DNA from: Promethearchaeota archaeon
Lineage (GTDB): Archaea; Asgardarchaeota; Lokiarchaeia; Sigyniarchaeales; SOKP01
Reading direction: 5' to 3'
Assembly (NCBI GenBank): GCA_019058135.1
Contig: JAHLWE010000054.1
Span: 1 to 17,512 of the forward strand
Length of the DNA stretch: 17,512 nucleotides
In this document: piece after piece, positions 1 through 6,981 of the stretch
Layout of the letters: each line of letters opens with the position of its first letter
How positions within the stretch are numbered: the stretch's first letter is position 1
Translations under genes and position numbers: made by a program
The notes under the pieces: generated by a model
Database searches by the model: none
What the model saw: only the letters and a program-made list of their open reading frames with translations
What the model was told of the DNA's origin: nothing

Positions 1-3000
1 GAAGCATATGATCTGTTGGGTGAAGCCTCAGAGCTAATCCAATCCAATGAATTTGAGAAAGCACTAAAAAATTATAATCAAGCAATACAATTATTTAATG
101 AGATCAATTGGCAAAGTGAAATTGCTAAGATTCAACAATTTATTAAGGATTTGGAGGAAAAACAGAAGAAATTTATGGTATCACAGCAAGAACAATTGAA
201 AAAACAAGAGGTAAGTAAAGAAATATTTGAAAAAGGTCAAGAATTTTTATTAAAACAACAAGAATTAAAAAAGTCTGTTAAAGATGTTAAAGAAACTAAA
301 TTAAGAATGTTTCAACAAAAAAAGCAAAAAGAAAAAGACCTAAGTACAGAAGCTTATGATCTGTTGGGAGAATCTTCAGAACTTGAAGAAGATAATCTAT
401 TTGATGAAGCTCTGGAGAATTATTTACTTGCGACCGAAATTTTTAAAGAAATAGGATGGCACTCAGAAGTCCCTAAGATTCAAGAATTTATTAAAAAATT
501 AAAAACTAAGAAGAATAAATATTTAAAATTGCTACAAAAAGAGAAGGAAAGACAAACACAAATACAAGTTGAACAAAGTAAATTAAAAGAACTTGAATTA
601 AGCAAGCAAGAATCACTGCAAAAAGAATCATATCAAAAGGAAGAAAAATTAAAAAGAATAGAGCAACAAAAGAAAGAACAGAAAAGAATTGAAAAAGAGA
701 TTCAAGATAAAGTAAATTATGTAAGGAAATTAGAAAGAGATTATAAGAAAGCTTTAAAGAAAGGAAAGTTTGATCAACAAAATCCATATAGGGAGATTAT
801 TTCAACTTATGAAGAAATAATAGAAATCCTTAAGGAAACCGGTTGGACTGATCAAATTAATCCGTATAAAAAAACTATTAAACATTTCGAGCAAAAATTA
901 GCTCGTGATTTAAAATTAAGAGAGATCGAACGCCAAAAGAAGGAAGAGGAATTAATATCTGTAACACCTGTTGAAGATCAAATTGAAACTCAAGCTGTAA
1001 CCGATAAAAGAGATAAATTGGAGTTAAAGAAGAAAAAACAGAAGCAAATAGAAAAGGAGATTCAAGATAGAGTAAATTACGCAAAACAGTTAGAGAGAGA
1101 GTATGATTTAGCCTTGAGAAAGAAAGATTTTTCTCAAAAAGCTCCATATAATGAAATAATTTTGATTTATGAAGATATTATAAAAATTCTTAAAGAAGTA
1201 GAATGGATGGAGCAAATTAAGCCTTATAGGGGAACTATTAAGTATTATGAACAAGAATTGGCCCATGATTTAAAATTGAGAGAGTTAGAACGCCAAAAAC
1301 AGGAAAAAGACGAGGTCATTATTACTCCTTTGGCGGATGACGCAAAAAGCCAAGAGATTACAGATAAAAGAATTGAATTGGAACAAAAGAAGCTTAAACA
1401 ACAACAAATTGAAAATGAAATCCAAGATAGAGTGAATTATGCAGAATCATTAGAGAGAGAATATGAGCTAGCATTGAAAAAAAAAGATTTCTCTTTAGAA
1501 TCTCCATTTGATGAAATAATTATAATTTATGAAGAATTAATCGAAATTCTTAAAAATGCAGGATGGACTGATCAAATTAAACCATATTCAGAAACGATTA
1601 AACATTATGAGGAAAAATCCGTTCGAGACATCAGATTAAGAGAGTTAGAACGCCAAAAACAAGAAATAGACGAGGTTGTTATTTCTCCTTTGGTGGATGA
1701 CGCAAAAAGTAAAGAAATGTTAGATAAACAAATGGAATTAGAGACAAAAAAGAAAAAACAAGAACGGATTGAAGAGGAAATACAAAAAAAAGTCAATTAT
1801 GCAGAATCATTAGCAAGAGAATATGAATTAGCACTTAGAAAAAAAGATTTTTCAAAGGTTTGTCCCTATGAAAACGTAATAGAGATTTATGAAGACATAA
1901 TTGAGATTCTCAAGGAAACTGGATGGACAGATCAAATTAAACTTTATAGAGAAACCATTAAACATTATGAACAAAAATTAGAACATGATAAAACACTTAG
2001 AGAATTTGAACGGCAAAAACTTGAGAAGGCTGAAATCGAATATTTTCCCCCTCAAGAATCTTTAAAAGATTCGGTTGCAGCAGACCTAAGAATGATGAAA
2101 TATGAGAAAAAGAAAAAGGAAGAACTTCAAGTTCAAAAAGAGATAGATGAAATTATTAATGTTGCAGAAAATATGGCAAGAGAATATGAAAAGAATTTGA
2201 AATATAAAGATTTTTCAAAACCTTGTCCCTATAAAGAAGTAATTAAAATTTATAGAAAGGCTAAAAATAAATTACAATCTGTCGATTGGAATGAGCAAGC
2301 AGAATCCCTAATAGCGACAATTACCCATTATAAAAATAAATTAGAGAAAGATATTAAATTTCGTGAATTAGAAAAAATTAAAGAATTTGAAAAGGAAAAA
2401 GAAAAATTAGAGATTCAAAAATTAACAGATGAGCAAAAAGCTCTAAAAGAAAGAGAATTAGATTTAAAGAGAAAAAAGTTATATGAAGCTGAAGAAAGGG
2501 AAAAATTAATCGAACAATTGCAGGAAAAAGCATTTCAATTAATGGATCAAGCAAAATCTAAATTAAGAAATAAGAAATTTGATGAATCTATTGAATTATA
2601 TGACAAGAGTAAAAAGATTTTCGAAGAGATTAATTATAAAGAAGGGATTATTTTAATAACAAATACTATTCTTTCGCTTAAAAAGGAAAGAGAGACTTTT
2701 TCTCAAAGATTTGAGAAAGCTAAAGAAATTGAAGCAGCTAAACTTGTTGAAGAAAGAGAAATGGAACAAAAATATAGACATATACTTGAAAAAGAAAGAG
2801 AAAAACGTAAAGAGAGATTATCAGAACTTGCTGTTAAAAAGAAGGAAGAAAAAAGAAAGGGTGAAAACGCGTTTAGATTAATCGATAAAGCTTCCAATTT
2901 CATTTTAAAAGAGAAATTTGATAAGGCATATGAACAGTATAAGGAAGCACGTCAAATCTTTATGGAATTGGGGTGGAAACAAGAAGTTACAAAAATTGAT

Positions 3001-4011
3001 CAAGACCATTTATTTTACTTAAAAAAGAAAATGAGAGAAGTTGAAGAGAGAAAAGAAAGATTAAAACATATAAGCAGAGAAAAGAAAAAAATGGAAGAAT
3101 TAATGTCTGAATCCGAAAGAATACAATCTGAATTAGAAAAAAGTTCTGCAGCAAAGTTACGAAGCAAATATTTAAAAAAAGAGAAGGAAAAAATAAAACT
3201 TAAAAGTAAAGAAGCGGAATCTTATCAAGCTTTGGATGAAGCAAATGAATTAATTAATGGTAAAAAGTTTAATTCTGCCGTAAGATTGCTCAGAAAAGTT
3301 TATTCTGAATTTATTAATTCAGGTTGGAAAAAGGAAGCCCAAAAAATTAAACTTAAAATTGATGGAATCACAAATCAAAGCTTAATTCCGATAATTCAAG
3401 AGGAAAAAATTGAAAAAAAAGAATATTTTAAAGAAATAGATAGGGCCTATAATTTATTAGATGAAGCTGAAAGAGCAAGCCAACGAGCAAAATATATGCG
3501 TGTTGTTTCAGTATTAGTAGAAGTAAAAGAAATTTTTGAAGAAATCCAATGGACTAATACTTTAAAAATTATCAATGAACAAATTGATATAAATAAAATC
3601 AATGTTAAGGAAAAAAGAATAAAACGAGAAATTGAAGAAACTGGAGATGTTATTTTAGGAAAAGTAGATTCTGAAGCAGCATTTAGTTATATGAATAAAT
3701 GTAAAATGGCAGAGAGAAGAAATAATTTTTCAAGAGCGATCCAATTTGCTGAAAAAGCTCATCATATTTTTAAAGAATTAGGAAAGGATTGGGAAAGAGA
3801 AGCAAACAGAGTAGAGCAATATATAGTTCAATTAAAAACAGCACAGAAAGAAAGAAAAACAAAGATTAAAAGAGTAAAGACAGAAAAAATAAAAAAATTA
3901 GAAGCGGAAAAAATGAAAGAACAAGACATTAAACAGAGATTAGAAGAGAGAAGAAAACGGCGAGAGGATTTAAGAAAAAGACTTCAGGAAAGAAAAAATA
4001 AAAAAGAATAA
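1..4011 (+). CDS. Giant Lys/Glu-rich TPR-like/coiled-coil repeat protein (5' end outside the window)
   Basis: The frame is open from base 1. The first in-window start-like codon (TTG at 16) lies inside a repeat, because residues 1-10 (EAYDLLGEAS) match residues 117-126 (EAYDLLGESS), so the gene begins upstream. 1336 residues are visible. Helical-hairpin units follow the pattern A-x3-LLDxA, then K+FDEAI-x2-Y, then IFxExGW-x2-E-x2-KI, with an invariant-looking Trp. Two such units open the protein (about 1-55 and 117-172). Five tandem units of 120 residues follow (about 220-800, Trp at 282, 402, 522, 642, 763). Five more simple units start near 843, 956, 1073, 1148 and 1226. Charged coiled-coil linkers separate the units, and the tail is a basic helix. 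No signal peptide or membrane segment is visible. The units resemble degenerate TPR hairpins, so a scaffold or cytoskeleton-like role is possible, but the function is unknown. The gene reads into a 279-base gap. Confidence 0.88.
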   Translation, partial: EAYDLLGEASELIQSNEFEKALKNYNQAIQLFNEINWQSEIAKIQQFIKDLEEKQKKFMVSQQEQLKKQEVSKEIFEKGQEFLLKQQELKKSVKDVKETKLRMFQQKKQKEKDLSTEAYDLLGESSELEEDNLFDEALENYLLATEIFKEIGWHSEVPKIQEFIKKLKTKKNKYLKLLQKEKERQTQIQVEQSKLKELELSKQESLQKESYQKEEKLKRIEQQKKEQKRIEKEIQDKVNYVRKLERDYKKALKKGKFDQQNPYREIISTYEEIIEILKETGWTDQINPYKKTIKHFEQKLARDLKLREIERQKKEEELISVTPVEDQIETQAVTDKRDKLELKKKKQKQIEKEIQDRVNYAKQLEREYDLALRKKDFSQKAPYNEIILIYEDIIKILKEVEWMEQIKPYRGTIKYYEQELAHDLKLRELERQKQEKDEVIITPLADDAKSQEITDKRIELEQKKLKQQQIENEIQDRVNYAESLEREYELALKKKDFSLESPFDEIIIIYEELIEILKNAGWTDQIKPYSETIKHYEEKSVRDIRLRELERQKQEIDEVVISPLVDDAKSKEMLDKQMELETKKKKQERIEEEIQKKVNYAESLAREYELALRKKDFSKVCPYENVIEIYEDIIEILKETGWTDQIKLYRETIKHYEQKLEHDKTLREFERQKLEKAEIEYFPPQESLKDSVAADLRMMKYEKKKKEELQVQKEIDEIINVAENMAREYEKNLKYKDFSKPCPYKEVIKIYRKAKNKLQSVDWNEQAESLIATITHYKNKLEKDIKFRELEKIKEFEKEKEKLEIQKLTDEQKALKERELDLKRKKLYEAEEREKLIEQLQEKAFQLMDQAKSKLRNKKFDESIELYDKSKKIFEEINYKEGIILITNTILSLKKERETFSQRFEKAKEIEAAKLVEEREMEQKYRHILEKEREKRKERLSELAVKKKEEKRKGENAFRLIDKASNFILKEKFDKAYEQYKEARQIFMELGWKQEVTKIDQDHLFYLKKKMREVEERKERLKHISREKKKMEELMSESERIQSELEKSSAAKLRSKYLKKEKEKIKLKSKEAESYQALDEANELINGKKFNSAVRLLRKVYSEFINSGWKKEAQKIKLKIDGITNQSLIPIIQEEKIEKKEYFKEIDRAYNLLDEAERASQRAKYMRVVSVLVEVKEIFEEIQWTNTLKIINEQIDINKINVKEKRIKREIEETGDVILGKVDSEAAFSYMNKCKMAERRNNFSRAIQFAEKAHHIFKELGKDWEREANRVEQYIVQLKTAQKERKTKIKRVKTEKIKKLEAEKMKEQDIKQRLEERRKRREDLRKRLQERKNKKE
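661..2400 (+). repeat. Five in-frame tandem repeats of about 360 bp (120 residues)
   Basis: The same codons recur at a fixed 360-base step. The Asn-Tyr pair ending EIQxxVNY finishes at 720, 1080, 1440 and 1800, with a diverged Ile-Asn at 2160. The conserved Trp codon is at 844, 1204, 1564, 1924 and 2287; the last unit carries one extra codon. Each unit has a helix (EREYELALRKKDF), a loop with Pro-Tyr or Pro-Phe, a second helix (IYEDIIEILKE), GWTDQIKPY, then a long charged linker. Linkers after units 2 and 3 share long exact DNA stretches (for example around 1283-1302 and 1643-1662), pointing to a comparatively recent duplication there, while unit 5 is the most diverged. Confidence 0.9.
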
Positions 4012-4108
4012 ATAAAATTATTGTAATAATAGTTTAACTTCTTCTTTTTGAATTAATCAATTTATTTATTTAAATAAAAATTAAAAGAGTGAAATATAGA
4101 AAAAATGA

Positions 4109-4153
4109 TTTTACTTTTTTTGTAATAATTAATTACAATAAAATGAAGTAAAA
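4109..4153. promoter_or_regulatory. Imperfect inverted repeat in the gap after the giant gene
   Basis: A perfect core has 7-base arms (TTGTAAT at 4120-4126 and ATTACAA at 4132-4138) around a 5-base spacer. Outer arms TTTTACT (4109-4115) and AGTAAAA (4147-4153) extend it with bulges. It could be a hairpin near the end of the giant transcript or a protein-binding dyad upstream of the RHH gene. In DNA this AT-rich the outer arms may be chance. The rest of 4012-4287 shows only AT-rich sequence and a TATA-like box near 4259-4270. Confidence 0.3.
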
Positions 4154-4258
4154 ATGAAACAAATTTCCGGATATTTTTGTCGATAATAAATACTCATTAA
4201 TTTTTAGGAATATTTTTAGGTAATGGTCAATTTCCACTGCAAAATTAAAATAAGAGAA

Positions 4259-4270
4259 AAATATAATAAA
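4259..4270 (+). promoter_or_regulatory. TATA-like box upstream of the RHH gene
   Basis: AAATATAATAAA lies about 20-30 bases before the first RHH codons. An archaeal TATA box at this distance would place the transcript start near 4285-4292, giving a leaderless or almost leaderless message. AT-rich background makes this a weak call. Confidence 0.3.
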
Positions 4271-4290
4271 AAATAAAAAGGTGAAAAATA

Positions 4291-4470
4291 ATTCAACTCT
4301 CTTCTGTTTGCTTACCTGAAAAATATTTAGAAATATTAGAATCTTTTGTAGCCGAAGGCCGATTTCCAAATAGATCAGAAGCTATTCGTGTGGCAGTTCG
4401 AGATTTAATCAAAAAAGAATTATTTTTAGAAGAAGCGTTTAAAAAATCTCAAGCTCCAAAACCCGAATAG
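4291..4470 (+). CDS. Small ribbon-helix-helix (CopG/CdrS-like) DNA-binding protein with no standard start codon
   Basis: The 59 codons read IQLSSVCLPEKYLEIL, then ESFVAEGRFPNRSEAIRV, then AVRDLIKKEL and a polar tail. This is the archaeal RHH layout: a short N-terminal beta strand (LSSVCLP), helix A, the turn GRFPNRSEAIR, and helix B. Such proteins dimerise and bind inverted repeats as transcription regulators. An in-frame TGA at 4282-4284 is followed only by AAA, ATA and ATT before the conserved strand, so no ATG, GTG or TTG is available. An AGGTGA site (4279-4284) sits 6 bases before ATT at 4291, so an AUU start (or AUA at 4288) is possible. Removing one A from the run at 4284-4288 would instead put GTG at 4281 in frame and give MKIIQLSSV. 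The family call is firm; the start is not. Confidence 0.72.
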   Translation: MQLSSVCLPEKYLEILESFVAEGRFPNRSEAIRVAVRDLIKKELFLEEAFKKSQAPKPE

Positions 4471-4569
4471 CCATAAAAATTAAAATTTTTCTTATTTCTT
4501 TATTTATTGTTCATTTCTTAGAATTTTAGATCTTATAGAAAAATAGGAAATTTGAAATTTGTCATAAGG

Positions 4570-4618
4570 TTTATATGTTACATGTTATATATAAGACATA
4601 TATAACTAAAAAAGTGAT
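4570..4618 (+). promoter_or_regulatory. Promoter with overlapping 9-bp dyad, for the 106-residue protein
   Basis: TTTATATG at 4570-4577 is a good archaeal TATA box and predicts a start near 4600. A perfect inverted repeat with arms GTTATATAT (4584-4592) and ATATATAAC (4598-4606) and spacer AAGAC lies between the TATA box and that start, a usual place for a repressor site. A second TATA-like element lies inside the dyad (4585-4594). A GTGAT ribosome site follows at 4614-4618. RHH proteins bind such dyads and one is encoded just upstream, so control by it is a reasonable guess. Confidence 0.5.
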
Positions 4619-4625
4619 AATAAAT

Positions 4626-4946
4626 ATGGCAGATATTAAATTACAACTCAGAGAACATTTAAAAGGTGCAGAAGATTGGGGAAAAATGGAGACTCCAATT
4701 CCAGGAGTTTATGTAGTGAAAGTGCCTGCTACAAAAACGCGTCCAGCCCTTCTATTCTTAGAGATAAATCCAATAAAATCAGATGGTAAGCCAATAAAGC
4801 GTAAGGGTCTTTTTATTGGTTCTTTTGAAAATCTTCTACTCTTCTCAGAAGCACTTGCAGATGATAAAGTTGTTCAGCTTATAAGAACTCTTGAAGAGAT
4901 AAACCCGAAAGCTCAAACACAAATGAAGAAGTTAAAAATGGATTAA
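4626..4946 (+). CDS. Conserved-looking 106-residue protein of unknown function
   Basis: Starts at ATG 4626 (MADIKLQLREHLK). A more upstream in-frame ATG at 4575 lies inside the promoter and is rejected, and GTGAT at 4614-4618 is a suitable ribosome site. The N-terminal part is helical and amphipathic. The middle is rich in predicted strands (GVYVVKVPA, ALLFLEINPI, KRKGLFIGS), and the end is helical (NLLLFSEAL, VVQLIRTLEEIN) with a basic tail. A strand-rich core with a basic KRKG turn followed by a helix recalls PC4/PUR-like or ThermoDBP-related single-strand nucleic-acid binders. This is only shape resemblance and I do not recognise the family. The strong promoter and T-rich terminator suggest a single-gene, possibly well-expressed unit. 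Confidence 0.78.
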   Translation: MADIKLQLREHLKGAEDWGKMETPIPGVYVVKVPATKTRPALLFLEINPIKSDGKPIKRKGLFIGSFENLLLFSEALADDKVVQLIRTLEEINPKAQTQMKKLKMD

Positions 4947-4983
4947 TTTTTATTTTTTTTACTATTTTTACATTAATTTTTTT
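4947..4983 (+). terminator. T-rich terminator after the 106-residue protein
   Basis: Directly after the stop codon come runs of T (TTTTTATTTTTTTT, then ATTTTTA and ATTTTTTTA) on the coding strand. Archaeal RNA polymerase terminates at such oligo-T tracts without needing a hairpin. Confidence 0.55.
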
Positions 4984-5108
4984 AAGAAAAAAATATATTG
5001 GAGTGTAATTAATTGGAAATCATTAAAAATCTTATCTTTTATTAATATCTTAGGAACCATTTATTTATATTCATAATAATTTCGAACAAAGAAGAAAAAA
5101 TGATTTAA

Positions 5109-5381
5109 ATGTCTGAAAAAGAAGTATGTGACGAGTGTGGAGGCACAATTTTTCGAAACGTGAACGATAGTATCCTGAAACGAAGATACACATTTGTAAC
5201 CGATACTAATTTGAAGATGTGTGAAGATTGTGGCGCGAAATATATTACATGTAAAAATTGTGGTGCACTATTAACTCGAGTACATCTTTCATTAGATGTA
5301 TATGGTGTTAGGAGTAAATGCCGATCATGTGGTAATGATGATCCAGAAGTTGCAGCATGGATTAAAAGGGGTGGTGGATGA
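5109..5381 (+). CDS. Small double zinc-ribbon protein (four CxxC knuckles)
   Basis: 90 residues with CxxC pairs at 7/10 (CDEC), 38/41 (CEDC), 48/51 (CKNC) and 71/74 (CRSC). The natural reading is two zinc ribbons, 7-41 with a long hairpin and 48-74 with a shorter one, each binding one zinc. Glycine follows all four knuckles, as in rubredoxin-type knuckles. The C-terminus is acidic, then WIKRGGG. A TATA-like TTTATATT at 5064-5071 sits about 40 bases before the ATG, and the gene appears monocistronic with its own terminator. Small archaeal proteins of this kind act as nucleic-acid-binding, transcription or protein-interaction factors, but no specific family is recognised. All eight ligands are present, so it looks intact. 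Confidence 0.82.
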   Translation: MSEKEVCDECGGTIFRNVNDSILKRRYTFVTDTNLKMCEDCGAKYITCKNCGALLTRVHLSLDVYGVRSKCRSCGNDDPEVAAWIKRGGG

Positions 5382-5401
5382 AAAAATTTTTTCACTTTTT
5401 T
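5379..5401 (+). terminator. Palindrome plus T run overlapping the zinc-ribbon stop codon
   Basis: TGAAAAAATTTTTTCA (5379-5394) is a perfect 16-base palindrome whose first three bases are the TGA stop. It is followed by CTTTTTTA. The T6 and following T-run suit archaeal intrinsic termination. Confidence 0.5.
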
Positions 5402-5463
5402 ATTCTTATTATTTTGAAAATAAAACAATCAATTAAAAATTAATAAATGATTAAAGAGATATT

Positions 5464-5484
5464 TTTTATATATCTTTATAAATA
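5464..5484 (+). promoter_or_regulatory. Promoter region of the acetyltransferase-RFC cluster
   Basis: TTTTATATATC and TTTATAAATA are two adjacent TATA-like boxes 20-40 bases before the ATG at 5503. Either would give a very short leader. No strong ribosome site precedes the ATG, consistent with leaderless translation of the first gene, whereas the downstream genes have purine-rich sites. Confidence 0.4.
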
Positions 5485-5502
5485 TTTTTTAGGTATCATA
5501 TT

Positions 5503-5952
5503 ATGGACGTTCGTATTCGAGTCGGAACTCCTGATGATAGAGAGACGTTAAAACAATTTGTTAATCAACTTGTTTCTGATTTAGGAGAAGATTTTGACGA
5601 AAAGAGATTTGATTGGGGCATATTACGTAGGTTATATGATCCCTTACAAAGACATGGCATCTTCTTAGCAGAAAATGTAGAAACTGGCGAACCAGCAGGG
5701 ATGATCGTTGCTGAATTGAGGGTTGATCCCTATGGCTTAAGTGAAGGATATATAAAGTTAGTTTTTGTAAGTCCAGAGTATAGAGGAAAAGGAGTTGGAG
5801 AATATTTGCTACAAGAGGCTCTAAATCATCTAAAGAAAATCAAAGTTCAAAGAGTTAAAATAAATCTTAAAGAAGAAGCGATGAAAGCAGCTAAGCTTTA
5901 TGAAAAATATAAATTTAAAAAGAAATATGAAGTACTGGAGTTAAAATTCTGA
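5503..5952 (+). CDS. GNAT-family N-acetyltransferase
   Basis: 149 residues, a full single GNAT domain. The N-terminus VRIRVGTPDDRETL is the usual first strand and helix. The central strand EPAGMIVAELRV leads into motif A, KLVFVSPEYRGKGVGEYLL, with the acetyl-CoA pyrophosphate loop R-G-K-G-V-G. The C-terminal part has the KVQRVKINL strand, then the MKAAKLYEKYKFKKKYEV helix and closing strand typical of the fold. It transfers acetyl from acetyl-CoA to an amine, but the substrate cannot be read from sequence; Rim-type protein N-terminal, small-molecule and lysine acetylation are all possible. It is the first gene of the cluster and ends 24 bases before rfcS, so co-transcription is likely. A functional link to the clamp loader is unproven. 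Confidence 0.87.
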   Translation: MDVRIRVGTPDDRETLKQFVNQLVSDLGEDFDEKRFDWGILRRLYDPLQRHGIFLAENVETGEPAGMIVAELRVDPYGLSEGYIKLVFVSPEYRGKGVGEYLLQEALNHLKKIKVQRVKINLKEEAMKAAKLYEKYKFKKKYEVLELKF

Positions 5953-5976
5953 TAAGTCGAAGGAGAATTTAATTTA

Positions 5977-6975
5977 ATGGCATTGGATAATGAATCCTTA
6001 TTAGATGTTCCTTGGATTGAGAAATATAGACCACAGGAATTCGTGGATATTATTAGCCAGAATCTCGCAATTAATAATTTGAAAAGATTTATTAATAGTA
6101 AAACAGTTCCTCATCTTATTTTTACTGGTCCTGCGGGAACTGGTAAAACAAGTTCGGCTTTAATTTTAACACATAAATTATTAGGTAATGATTGTAAAAA
6201 GAAAGGGCTTCTTCTAGAATTAAATGCCTCTGATAATGTCAGGATGGAATTTGTTAGGAATATTTTAAAAAAATTTGTTAATCAATCATTAATTTCACTA
6301 GATTCGGAAGAGAATCATGGTAAAATTGTGATTCTTGATGAGGCAGATAATATACCTGGAACTGTTCAGCAGGCATTAAGAAGAATCATAGAAAAATCTT
6401 CAGGAAATGTAATTTTTATATTCTTGTGTAATAATATAAACCGAATTATAGATCCACTTATTTCAAGATGTGCAGTTTTAAGATTTACACCATTAAATAA
6501 AGAGAAAATAATTTCTCGTTTAAAATTTATAATAAAGAAAGAAAACATCACTATAAAGAATCAAGAAAAATTGTTAAATATATTATTTTTCATCAGTGAG
6601 GGAGATCTTAGAAAAGCAATTAATGCATTACAAATGGCTGTTGCTTTAGAAATTATTGATGATTTAAAACTTGATGAAATTTATTCAATCTCGGGCTATT
6701 TCAAACCAGAAATCCTAGAAAAATTATTTAATGCTTTAAAACTAAGCAAAATTGATGATCTAAAAGAGATACTTAAAAATCTTAGTGGATACTCAAGTAG
6801 AAATTTAATGAGACAAGTGCTATTAAAAATATCTCAAGAGAAGGGTTTAAATAATATAAATTTAGCAAAAATTTATAGTTACCTTGGAGAATACGAATTT
6901 AGAATAACTCAAGGTTCTAATTCAGAAATTCAATTAAATGCATTATTTAATATGATCAGTAGGGAGTTGAGATAA
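5977..6975 (+). CDS. rfcS: Replication factor C small subunit (clamp-loader AAA+ ATPase)
   Basis: 332 residues, normal for archaeal RfcS. With the large subunit it loads the PCNA sliding clamp onto primer-template junctions using ATP. The RFC box VPWIEKYRPQ (11-20) is followed by Walker A GPAGTGKT (51-58), the ELNASD segment (81-86), Walker B with DEAD (121-124), a sensor 1 region with Asn (CNN, 151-153), the arginine-finger motif SRC (163-165), and sensor 2 in EGDLRKAINALQ. The C-terminal helical collar completes the protein. All catalytic elements are intact. A good ribosome site, AGGAG, lies about a dozen bases before ATG 5977. The next gene, its degenerate paralogue, begins 6 bases after the stop, so the two are surely co-transcribed. 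Confidence 0.96.
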   Translation: MALDNESLLDVPWIEKYRPQEFVDIISQNLAINNLKRFINSKTVPHLIFTGPAGTGKTSSALILTHKLLGNDCKKKGLLLELNASDNVRMEFVRNILKKFVNQSLISLDSEENHGKIVILDEADNIPGTVQQALRRIIEKSSGNVIFIFLCNNINRIIDPLISRCAVLRFTPLNKEKIISRLKFIIKKENITIKNQEKLLNILFFISEGDLRKAINALQMAVALEIIDDLKLDEIYSISGYFKPEILEKLFNALKLSKIDDLKEILKNLSGYSSRNLMRQVLLKISQEKGLNNINLAKIYSYLGEYEFRITQGSNSEIQLNALFNMISRELR

Positions 6976-6981
6976 ATAACA

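Noticed and set aside
506..2903. Several reverse-strand open frames inside the giant gene
   Set aside because: They are antisense to A-rich Lys/Glu codons, which give Phe/Leu/Ser-rich shadow frames. They have no ribosome sites and no family features.
4281..4319. GTG-started short frame in front of the RHH gene
   Set aside because: It encodes only 12 residues before a TGA and matches nothing; it matters only as evidence for a possible one-base indel.
4133..4369. Reverse-strand open frame of 78 codons
   Set aside because: It overlaps the forward RHH gene and the AT-rich gap, and its Phe/Ile-rich product is typical of antisense shadow.
4575..4625. Upstream ATG extension of the 106-residue protein
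   Set aside because: It would place the start inside the TATA/dyad region, upstream of the predicted transcript start, and the added residues are low-complexity AT translation.
5105..5428. Reverse-strand open frame of 107 codons opposite the zinc ribbon
   Set aside because: It is the complement of a gene with four intact CxxC knuckles and has no features of its own.
5459..5491. Ten-base direct repeat ATATTTTTTA before the acetyltransferase gene
   Set aside because: Too AT-only to distinguish from chance in this background; it mostly reflects two TATA-like boxes.
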